From contig ONKU01000020.1 in NCBI GenBank assembly GCA_900318535.1, positions 1 to 39,190 on the forward strand: DNA of 39,190 nt. Reading direction: 5' to 3'. The notes below the pieces were generated by a model. It was given only the letters and a program-made list of their open reading frames with translations, searched no databases and had not been told where the DNA came from. The stretch is from an uncultured Prevotellaceae bacterium. GTDB lineage: Bacteria; Bacteroidota; Bacteroidia; Bacteroidales; Muribaculaceae. Within the stretch, counting starts at the first letter, position 1. Each line of letters starts with the position of its first letter. Of the stretch, positions 7,731-14,259 are shown piece by piece. The position numbers and the translations under genes were made by a program.

Positions 7731-8624
7731 TTATTTCCACCACTTGAGTGAAATGACATCTTTATGCTTAAACAGGTACCATGACAATCCCCAGTAGATG
7801 ATGCCCTGGATGATCGAGAAGATGGTCAATGTGATCACGAAACCCTCCAGATGATAGATGATCCACTGGCCTAATGTTTCCATGTCAATGTTGATGGCGA
7901 CGATCATAAAGATGATGCCCAGAATGATCTCGATGCCGTAAACGGCAGCAAATGTCTTGAGCAGTGAGAGGCGAGGCCACAGGATGCTGCCCAGCACGAA
8001 CAAGCCGGGACCTGCCAGCAGTCCGATGTACATGTTGATGCCGAACCACTTGCCGGGATTTCCGATGACTGCGCTGGCGCTGCCGATGCCCTCAAGTTCG
8101 CTGGCGCTGCCAATGCCGAAGCCGTCGACAGCGTCGGGGATGAGATTCAGGAAGTTGATGGGACCGGGGACGATGAGGTATTCATCCCTGAAGAACCACA
8201 GCACGGCAATGCGGGTGAGGTCGGCCAGCTGGGTGCAGATGAAGAAGGCCACGATATAGCCGATCACGTAGATCAGAGTATTGACCAGGAATTTCTCGAG
8301 CGTGGACGAGGGCGAGGTGAACATCTCGATGCGTCCCGTCTTACTGGTCAGTTTCCTGAAAGCCAGCGAAGCGACAATCATGGTGGCAAAGCCGAGGAAC
8401 ATATAGACGAACTTCTGTGGCACACAGTAGGTCAGCGACTCATATACCGCGTCGTGGGTACTGGTGCTGAGGTTGCCCAGAATCATGATCATCGTGAGCA
8501 GGCCATAAGTGCCCAACAGGGTGAACAGTATCGCGCGTTTGTTTTCTACAAGTTCCTTGCGCAGTGTGGCCGTGAAACGGCTCCAGTCGAAAGTTTGATT
8601 GACGGTATTCATAGTGGTGATCAT
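7731..8624 (-). CDS. ABC transporter permease subunit (six membrane helices)
   Basis: A 297-residue integral membrane protein with six hydrophobic segments. The N-terminal cytoplasmic part (about 30 residues) has the pattern WSRFTATLRKELVENKR seen in ABC-2-like permeases. The helices start near residues 31, 72, 107, 195, 224 and 260, and a longer loop between helices 3 and 4 carries a repeat of GIGSASELEGIGSAS. The start is the ATG at 8624, which overlaps the TGA of the ATPase gene by 4 bp (ATGA), indicating translational coupling. It should form a homodimer with the upstream ATPase. The substrate is not visible. YtrA-linked transporters are often tied to envelope stress or antimicrobial peptides, so an exporter is more likely than a nutrient importer. 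Confidence 0.85.
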   Translation of the reverse strand: MITTMNTVNQTFDWSRFTATLRKELVENKRAILFTLLGTYGLLTMIMILGNLSTSTHDAVYESLTYCVPQKFVYMFLGFATMIVASLAFRKLTSKTGRIEMFTSPSSTLEKFLVNTLIYVIGYIVAFFICTQLADLTRIAVLWFFRDEYLIVPGPINFLNLIPDAVDGFGIGSASELEGIGSASAVIGNPGKWFGINMYIGLLAGPGLFVLGSILWPRLSLLKTFAAVYGIEIILGIIFMIVAINIDMETLGQWIIYHLEGFVITLTIFSIIQGIIYWGLSWYLFKHKDVISLKWWK

Positions 8625-9463
8625 TTTTGGGTGGTGAATAATTGGTTGATAGCCTCAGGGTTCTGCAGGGTGGCGTTGAAGAGCATCTCCAGGTCAACCT
8701 TGGTCTCCTCGCCGTCACGGGCGGGAACAGCCACGAGCGAACCCATGGCACTCTGCTGCACGAAGATGGGCTGGTCGCCCTCGCGCATGGGACGGAAGGC
8801 CAGGCGGCTCATCACGTCGGCAAAACTGGTGTTGAGCAGCACGCGGCTCTGGTCGATGATGGTCACGTGGTCGAGGATGTCGCTGATGTCGCGCACCTGG
8901 TGGGTGGAGATGAGCATCAGCTTCTCGTCGCTCATGCTGGTGGTGACGAGTTTGCGGAACTGGCTCTTGCTGGGGATGTCCAGGCCGTTGGTGGGCTCGT
9001 CCATGATCAGGGCGCGGGTGTTGGTGGCAAAGGCGAAGGCCATGAACACTTTCTTCTTCTGGCCCATCGACAGGCTGTTGAGTTTCACATCCATCATCCC
9101 GCCCATCTCAAAGATGTCCAGGTAGCGCTGCATGTCCTCCATGCTGAAGCGGGGGTAGAACGTGGCGTTGATGGCCACATACTTCTCCAGGGTGAGGTGG
9201 GGCAGGTCAAACTCCTCGGGGACGAGGAAAATGTCGCTCATGGTCTTGGGCAGACGGTTGCGCACGTTCTCGCCGTCGAACAGCACCTCGCCGGCTTGCG
9301 GAGTGAGCAGACCCGTCATCAGATAGATGAGTGTGGACTTGCCGGCACCGTTCTTGCCCAGCAGGCCATAGACGTTACCGGCATTCAGTTCAAGCGAGAA
9401 ATCCTGGAACAGATTTCCGAAGCGCTTGTTGTAGCCAAAGCTTAATTGATTGATTGTAAACAT
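8621..9463 (-). CDS. ABC transporter ATP-binding subunit
   Basis: A 280-residue ATPase. Walker A GKNGAGKST is at residues 36-44, signature LSMGQKKK at 131-138, Walker B ALIMDEP at 151-157 (D155, catalytic E156) and the H-loop STHQ at 186-189. The usual Q-loop glutamine is not obvious: the region reads FLVPEEFDLP (79-88). The C-terminal 60 or so residues follow the nucleotide-binding fold and are family-specific. It is the first gene of a three-gene operon and drives the six-helix permease that follows. Transcription starts just upstream at a TACCTTTG box with a palindromic operator. Confidence 0.93.
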   Translation of the reverse strand: MFTINQLSFGYNKRFGNLFQDFSLELNAGNVYGLLGKNGAGKSTLIYLMTGLLTPQAGEVLFDGENVRNRLPKTMSDIFLVPEEFDLPHLTLEKYVAINATFYPRFSMEDMQRYLDIFEMGGMMDVKLNSLSMGQKKKVFMAFAFATNTRALIMDEPTNGLDIPSKSQFRKLVTTSMSDEKLMLISTHQVRDISDILDHVTIIDQSRVLLNTSFADVMSRLAFRPMREGDQPIFVQQSAMGSLVAVPARDGEETKVDLEMLFNATLQNPEAINQLFTTQK

Positions 9464-9502
9464 AATAGATAGATATTTAATGTGGTTAATAATTACTTAT
9501 CT

Positions 9503-9526
9503 AGTGTACTACTCAACTAGTACACT
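9503..9526 (-). promoter_or_regulatory. Palindromic operator for the YtrA-type GntR regulator
   Basis: AGTGTACTA (9503-9511) and TAGTACACT (9518-9526) are perfect inverted repeats with a 6-nt spacer. The palindrome begins 1 nt downstream of the -7 box and so covers the expected transcription start, as a repressor site should. The AGTGTA...TACACT half-sites resemble the operator I recall for Bacillus YtrA. Binding by the co-encoded regulator is inferred. Confidence 0.75.
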
Positions 9527-9527
9527 G

Positions 9528-9560
9528 CAAAGGTATAACAAGAAAACAATACCAACCAAA
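9528..9560 (-). promoter_or_regulatory. Promoter of the ABC-GntR operon
   Basis: On the minus strand, TACCTTTG (9528-9535) is an exact -7 box. A TTTG (9557-9560) lies 21 nt upstream as a possible -33 element. The leader before the ATPase ATG at 9463 is about 60 nt. Confidence 0.75.
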
Positions 9561-9598
9561 TTTCTTAACATTTTTTAAGAATTTTATCTGGAGACGCG

Positions 9599-9819
9599 AC
9601 TATTCATCGAATCACCGTGATGCCCAACCCCACGCTAAGCCGCAAAGGCGCTAAGATATTGATTTTAAAAATATTAATTTATTTTTCCGCTGGGGATGAC
9701 AATCAGCAATGCCAATGCATTATAGCCATGAGATGATTTCTATAGATAAACTTATGACATTGATTATAAAAAACTTAGCGTCTTTTCGCCTTTGCGTGGG
9801 GACACATTCGGTGAATAGT
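9599..9819. repeat. MITE-like inverted repeat with no gene
   Basis: The outer ends ACTATTCATCGAAT (9599-9612) and ATTCGGTGAATAGT (9806-9819) are inverted copies. Inside them, CCCCACGCTAAG...GCAAAGGCGCTAAG (9629-9654) is mirrored by CTTAGCGTCTTTTCGCCTTTGCGTGGGG (split across 9774-9801). The roughly 220-bp unit has an AT-rich centre and no usable ORF. The GCAAAGGCGCTAAG type of sequence occurs as a dispersed repeat in many bacterial genomes. The flanks show no certain target duplication, although GCGAC occurs at 9596-9600 and 9826-9830. Confidence 0.65.
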
Positions 9820-9871
9820 TATCTAGCGACTCTAGATTATCTAGAACATCTAGAGGGGTGGGGATATGAAA

Positions 9872-9901
9872 GCGCCACCTGGATTACAATCCAGATGGCG
9901 C
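9872..9901 (-). terminator. Hairpin downstream of the small dockerin-like gene
   Basis: A 14-bp stem with one mismatch, GCGCCACCTGGATT (9872-9885) against AATCCAGATGGCGC (9888-9901), with a 2-nt loop. On the minus strand it is followed by TTTCATATC, a weak U-tract. It lies 27 bp past the stop of the minus-strand gene and fits a terminator. The nearby stretch 9821-9856 holds several CTAGA motifs with no clear role. Confidence 0.7.
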
Positions 9902-9928
9902 CAAACCACAAGTTTATTCTAGCGTCAA

Positions 9929-10357
9929 TCAGTTGACGGTTAGCAGCATGTCGATGAGGTGTGTGACATCTGAGATGTCCACGCTGTTATCTTCATTGAC
10001 GTTGGCAGCGGTCAGGTCTATGACGCTGTCGTCACCGTTCAGCAGATAGTCGATGAGCGCTGTCACGTCGGCAATGTTGACATCGCCGTCCATGTTCACG
10101 TCGCCCAGCTGATAGACGGGAGTGGTGCTGCCGTCGTTGCTGAAGTACATGTCCTTCACCTCGGCCAGGGCAAGGGTTGTCGTGCCCTCGGCATTGGTGA
10201 CGGTCACATTGGCATTATCGTAGGTGATCTTGAGACCTTCTACCGAGCAGGTCACGGTCGAACCGTTGGTCTTGGTAAACTTCAGGTAGCTATAGGTCTC
10301 GGCGCTGGCGCAGATGGCCACCAGTGCGATCAGCATCGTTATAATCGTCTTTTTCAT
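9929..10357 (-). CDS. Small secreted protein with paired dockerin-like calcium loops
   Basis: A 142-residue protein from the MKKTIIT start, chosen because it gives a clean signal peptide (cleavage after ASA, near residue 19). The upstream in-frame ATG at 10387 adds only a non-signal extension. After the signal comes a small beta domain of about 60 residues, ending LALAEVKDMYFS, of a kind common in secreted Bacteroidales proteins. Residues about 85-142 hold two type I dockerin-like repeats. The first has the loop DVNMDGDVNIAD followed by VTALIDYLLNG. The second is NVNEDNSVDISD followed by VTHLIDMLL. It lies 50 bp downstream of the beta-helix gene on the same strand and is probably co-transcribed. 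Its role may be calcium-dependent binding to a partner at the surface. No cohesin is recognised in this window. Confidence 0.8.
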   Translation of the reverse strand: MKKTIITMLIALVAICASAETYSYLKFTKTNGSTVTCSVEGLKITYDNANVTVTNAEGTTTLALAEVKDMYFSNDGSTTPVYQLGDVNMDGDVNIADVTALIDYLLNGDDSVIDLTAANVNEDNSVDISDVTHLIDMLLTVN

Positions 10358-10407
10358 ATTGCTAAGTCTTTTTAATAATGATGTCATTGTTTATAACTAC
10401 TTGAGGA

Positions 10408-12819
10408 TTAATGGGGCCAGCCACCACCGCCAGAATAGGTCGAGAGGCTAACTTGTGAACCGCCGGTAGCATTGGTAGCACCCTTACCGTTCCAGAAGGT
10501 GGTTCCGCTGGCCGTCACACCCCTGTAGAGTTTCGGGGTGGAAGGAGCTGTAACCACGATGGTCTTGCTGGAGGAACTGCCGCCACCGCCGGGACCGTAA
10601 CCACCTCCACCAGAGAAAGTGGGCGTGTAGGCTGCAAAGGCTACGTTGCTGCCGCTGTAGAGGGCATACCAGGTGTTGGCGCTTGCCGTGCCGCTGTAGC
10701 AGGTCTGACTGATGCTGGCACCGCTCTCGATGGCACCCATGTTACCGCCGATGGCCATCAGGTTGGCACCGCTTTGGATATATACCTTGTAGCCGCCCTC
10801 GCTGTTGGCATCGAGTCCTTCCTCACTGCCGCAGCAGAAGACGTAACCGCCGCTTAGGTACATGTTACCGTTGGAGTCGATGGCATCATTGCCAGTAGCC
10901 ACAGCATAAGAGTAACCACCCTTGAAGTACATGTGCGAAGAGCTGTTCAAGGCGTCGTCATAGCTGGTCACCTCGATGTAACCGCCATTGATGGTCATGA
11001 TTTTCTTGGACTCCATGCCCTCAGCACCCTCGCCACCAGTGGCCGAGATGGTGATGGTTCCGCCGTTGACGGTGATGTTGCCGTCCACCTTAATGCCCTT
11101 GGGCGAGGAGCGCCTGTCACTGCTCGACGATGAGCTACCGCCACCGGGCCAACCGCCGCCGCTGCTCTGGCCGTAGCGGCTGCCTGTGGTGGTCACCTTG
11201 ATGTTACCGTCGTTGATGATGAGTTCGCCGTCGATGCTCATGCCCTTGTCACCGTTACCGGTGGCCTTGAGGTCAAAGGTACCGCCGTCGATGGTCACGT
11301 TGTTGTCGCACTTGATGCCGGCGCTGGCACTGGTCGTCTGGTCGCTGGCCGTCTCGCCGCCGCCGCTCACGGTGCCGCTGATGTTGCCGCCCGTGATGTG
11401 CAGGTTGCCCTCGCACTTGAGCGCCTTGCTGGCAGGACCGTTGATATTGTAGGTGATGGTGCCTCCAGTGATTTCCATGTCATAGTCGCTTTTGATACCA
11501 TGGTCATAAGTGTTGAGCGTCAAGACTCCGTCGCTGATGAGGACGGTGCCTTCGCTGTGAACGCCCACGGCCTCGTCCTTGACGGTGGTGCACTTGAGGC
11601 TCGCACCGTTCAGGATAAAGGCATAGTCGGCCTTGGCGCATTTCACACTGCTGGTGTCAACGGTGCTGTAGGCCCAGTCACCCCCCGAGCAGTTGATGTC
11701 GATGGTACCCGCGGTAGCGGTCATCGTGCTGTCGCACTTCATGCCACGTGCGCCATTGCCCGTCATGGTGATGTTGATGACGGCTTCGGTGCCGTTGATG
11801 GTGAGGTTGCGGTCGGTGCCGATACCTGTGGCTTCCTTGATCTTGCTCTTGTCAGTGTCCCAAACGGGAATGCCGGTGTGCTTCAGCGTCAAGGTGCCGC
11901 CCTCGATGTCGATGTTACCCTCTGCCTTGATGCACTTGGTGCCGTCAGCGCTGCCGTTGATGGTGAGCGTGCCGCCCTTGATGAGCACATGACCATCCTC
12001 CTCAGGAATGGCGGTGTCCTCGGCATCTACCTGGATGCCGTCGTCACCGCAGCTCTGGATGTTGATGGTACCGCCGTTCATCTGGAAGTACTGCGACACG
12101 TTGATGGCGTCGGCCACAGCACCAGTGATGGTGATGGTGCCCACGGTCTTCTTCACCTCCATGTACTCGTTGCAGGCCAGGGCATGTTTCTTGTTGCCCG
12201 TGATGGTGAGCGAGCCGCCCTTGGCAAACTCGGCATGGCCCTTAACAAGGAAGGCAGCCTTCTTGGTGTTGTTGGCACCGTCGGCCAGGGTGTTGGTCGT
12301 GCCGTCAACCAGTTGCACGGCGATGCGCTTGCTGTTCTGGATGTTGATGGCGGCGCTGTCGGGGTTGGTCAGGTTCACGCCATTGAGCGCCAGCGTCATC
12401 TTGTAAGCGCCGGCATGGTAGAAGCAGCCGCTTGCGCTGGTGCCCTGCAGGGTGTAGGTGTACTCGGTGGCGACGTCAGCGTCTTGCATCACAGCCACGC
12501 GTGCTCCCGTCACCTGGGCGGTGATGTGGTTGGCGATGTTGCCGGCGACATACACGTCGGCCACGGTGTTGTTGTACTTGACGAGGACATTGTCGTCGGC
12601 GAACGTCTCGTTCTTGACGGTCACGCTGTCCACATCGGCTAGAGTAAAGCCCTTCTCGAGCACGGTAAGCAGATTGGCCGACGAATACGGCATCGTGCCC
12701 ACCGCATCGGTGTTATAGGCCCAATGCACATGGCCCGTGTGAATCCACATGGTCTGTTGTGCATAGCCTAAGACACCTGCCATAGCAATCAGTGTTGCTA
12801 AAAGGAATCGTTTTCTCAT
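10408..12819 (-). CDS. Secreted beta-helix protein, Cthe_2159-type carbohydrate-binding domain
   Basis: An 803-residue protein. Its signal peptide is MRKR plus a hydrophobic core, cleaved after GYA near residue 20. From about residue 100 it consists of many short repeats of the form GGTITI...GADAINV, GGTLTLKHTG and DGIQVDAED, which build a right-handed parallel beta-helix. This matches the Cthe_2159-type carbohydrate-binding family, whose founding member binds polygalacturonic acid and calcium. Two Gly/Ser-rich linkers interrupt the helix, one near residue 560 (GGGWPGGGSSSSSS) and one near 745 (GGGGYGPGGGGSSSS). The last part is a small non-repeat domain ending GGGGWPH. I see no lipobox and no T9SS-type C-terminus. 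Likely role: surface or extracellular binding of an acidic polysaccharide. It leads a probable two-gene unit with the small dockerin-like protein. Confidence 0.85.
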   Translation of the reverse strand: MRKRFLLATLIAMAGVLGYAQQTMWIHTGHVHWAYNTDAVGTMPYSSANLLTVLEKGFTLADVDSVTVKNETFADDNVLVKYNNTVADVYVAGNIANHITAQVTGARVAVMQDADVATEYTYTLQGTSASGCFYHAGAYKMTLALNGVNLTNPDSAAINIQNSKRIAVQLVDGTTNTLADGANNTKKAAFLVKGHAEFAKGGSLTITGNKKHALACNEYMEVKKTVGTITITGAVADAINVSQYFQMNGGTINIQSCGDDGIQVDAEDTAIPEEDGHVLIKGGTLTINGSADGTKCIKAEGNIDIEGGTLTLKHTGIPVWDTDKSKIKEATGIGTDRNLTINGTEAVINITMTGNGARGMKCDSTMTATAGTIDINCSGGDWAYSTVDTSSVKCAKADYAFILNGASLKCTTVKDEAVGVHSEGTVLISDGVLTLNTYDHGIKSDYDMEITGGTITYNINGPASKALKCEGNLHITGGNISGTVSGGGETASDQTTSASAGIKCDNNVTIDGGTFDLKATGNGDKGMSIDGELIINDGNIKVTTTGSRYGQSSGGGWPGGGSSSSSSDRRSSPKGIKVDGNITVNGGTITISATGGEGAEGMESKKIMTINGGYIEVTSYDDALNSSSHMYFKGGYSYAVATGNDAIDSNGNMYLSGGYVFCCGSEEGLDANSEGGYKVYIQSGANLMAIGGNMGAIESGASISQTCYSGTASANTWYALYSGSNVAFAAYTPTFSGGGGYGPGGGGSSSSKTIVVTAPSTPKLYRGVTASGTTFWNGKGATNATGGSQVSLSTYSGGGGWPH

Positions 12820-12873
12820 AAATGCTAAAATTTAGTGTGTGATATAATAAATAATTATTATGCTTATATCTCG

Positions 12874-12881
12874 CAAAACTA
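12874..12881 (-). promoter_or_regulatory. -7 box of the beta-helix gene promoter
   Basis: On the minus strand, TAGTTTTG is an exact TAnnTTTG, 55 bp upstream of the ATG at 12819. A TTG (12903-12905) lies 21 nt further upstream as a possible -33 element. The 250-bp intergenic region is divergent and also holds the promoter of the plus-strand gene at 13070. Confidence 0.6.
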
Positions 12882-12999
12882 GCGAAAACTTGGCATAAGG
12901 GACAATTATTTTCAATCAATCCCGCATTTTCTTCGGCCAAAATGACGCTAGAGACGTCTTATTGGTAACATTTTAATGGTATTTTTCGTTTTTTCTGAT

Positions 13000-13007
13000 T
13001 ACTTTTG
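13000..13007 (+). promoter_or_regulatory. -7 box upstream of the Ig-like/dockerin gene
   Basis: TACTTTTG is an exact -7 box, 62 bp upstream of the ATG at 13070. The -33 region is T-rich but lacks a clear TTTG. Confidence 0.6.
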
Positions 13008-13069
13008 CAGACATGTTCTTGTCATCGCAAAGAAGAGCTGATGACTTACCTTTAATAATATTATAAAAA

Positions 13070-13954
13070 ATGAAAAGATCTGTACTACTGTTCGCCATGT
13101 TGATCATGGCTGTGTGCTATAGCACAACGGCACTGGCCGTAGTTGACCCGTATGATGTGATGCAAGTCACGCCTGCCGAGGGTGACGTGACCAGTCTGCA
13201 GCACTTCACCATCACGTTTGCCGACCTGCCCGTTACGGTCAAGGACAATGCGGTCCCCACGCTGGAGAAGGGTGGCGGCGCCACCGTTGAGGGCACGATG
13301 CGTGCCGATGCCGACGGCAAGACCGTGCTGATTGACTTTGAGGAGAGCTTTACCGTTCCCGGTCACTATTTCCTGAACATTCCCGAGTCGTCCCTCGTCG
13401 TGAACGGCCAGACGCTGTTGCCGTTGACGTTCAGGTTCATCATTCCAGTCACCCCCGAGTCGTTCTATGAGCAAATCACCATCGACCCTGCCGAGGGCGT
13501 CGTGGAGAGCCTGCAGAACTTTACCGTCTCGTTGCCGCTGATGATAGGCGAGATGGAATACGGCATGGAGGCCACGCTGACCAACACCACGACGGGTGAG
13601 ACGTGGAGCACCGACATGTATGACGTGCGTTACAACGTGCTGATGTACTTCCCCGAGGAGGTGACCGCCCCCGGTGAGTATGTGCTGACGATTCCCGCTG
13701 GCGCCATCATCATCTACACGCTGGGCGAAGCAGTGCATGAGCTCACCTTCAACTACACCATTGCCGGCGGTTCCTCGTTTATCCGTGGTGATGTTGACGG
13801 TGACACCAACGTGAACATTGCCGACGTGACGGCCTTGATCGATATTCTGCTCAATGGCACTGTGGCTCCCGAGGCTGCCGACGTGGACGGCGACACCAAC
13901 GTGAACATCGCCGACGTGACCGCCTTGATCGATATGCTCTTGAACGGCAATTGA
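13070..13954 (+). CDS. Secreted protein: two Ig-like repeats plus C-terminal dockerin-like module
   Basis: A 294-residue protein. A signal peptide (MKRS plus hydrophobic core, cleavage after ALA near residue 23) is followed by two beta-sandwich-like repeats. Each opens with a pattern such as TPAEGDVTSLQHFTITF or DPAEGVVESLQNFTVSL and closes with a pattern like PGEYVLTIPAG. Residues about 237-294 form a dockerin-like module with two almost identical loops, both DVDGDTNVNIAD followed by VTALID. The two loops are also nearly the same in DNA, pointing to recent duplication or gene conversion. The neighbouring gene at 14260 shares the N-terminal part but has a different C-terminus. Probable role: cell-surface or extracellular binding; the ligand is unknown. 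I do not recognise a named family for the repeats. Confidence 0.85.
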   Translation: MKRSVLLFAMLIMAVCYSTTALAVVDPYDVMQVTPAEGDVTSLQHFTITFADLPVTVKDNAVPTLEKGGGATVEGTMRADADGKTVLIDFEESFTVPGHYFLNIPESSLVVNGQTLLPLTFRFIIPVTPESFYEQITIDPAEGVVESLQNFTVSLPLMIGEMEYGMEATLTNTTTGETWSTDMYDVRYNVLMYFPEEVTAPGEYVLTIPAGAIIIYTLGEAVHELTFNYTIAGGSSFIRGDVDGDTNVNIADVTALIDILLNGTVAPEAADVDGDTNVNIADVTALIDMLLNGN

Positions 13955-14000
13955 CGGCTAATGGGGGAATGGCCTTAGTATAACCATCAACATGCTATGA

Positions 14001-14057
14001 CACAGCGAGATGCGCTCAAAAGCTAAACTGGATGGCTTTTGGGCACATCTCGTTGTG
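14001..14057. other. Large imperfect hairpin between paralogous genes
   Basis: A 24-nt arm (14001-14024) pairs with 14034-14057 around a 9-nt loop, with only four non-Watson-Crick positions, several of them wobble pairs. The cores are CGAGATG and CATCTCG, and CAAAAGC and GCTTTTG. It starts 46 bp past the stop of the dockerin gene. No U-tract follows on the plus strand, so it may be a factor-dependent terminator or an RNA-stabilising 3' end. Confidence 0.65.
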
Positions 14058-14123
14058 ATCAATGCAGGTCAATTTACAGAATGAAGACAAATTAAGGGTA
14101 ATTTGTGTTTTTTTGCTGTTTTA

Positions 14124-14156
14124 TTTGACTTTTTTTGAAAGAATCGAGTAATTTTG
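14124..14156 (+). promoter_or_regulatory. Promoter of the large Ig-like repeat protein
   Basis: TTTG (14124-14127) and TAATTTTG (14149-14156) match the -33 and -7 consensus with a 21-nt spacer. It leaves a leader of about 100 nt before the ATG at 14260, which is long for this window. I see no riboswitch in it. Confidence 0.7.
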
Positions 14157-14259
14157 CAGGAAATTGAATGATTAGCACCTTTTTATTAAACGATAATTTG
14201 TAAAAGTCTACAATAGGTGGTTTTATTGCTGAGACGTTTTTCAAGTTAATTTTTTTGGA

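Noticed and set aside
11398-12642. A 414-codon plus-strand frame opposite the beta-helix gene
   Set aside because: Low-complexity Val/Asp/Gly/His shadow of the repetitive beta-helix gene. No start region or protein features.
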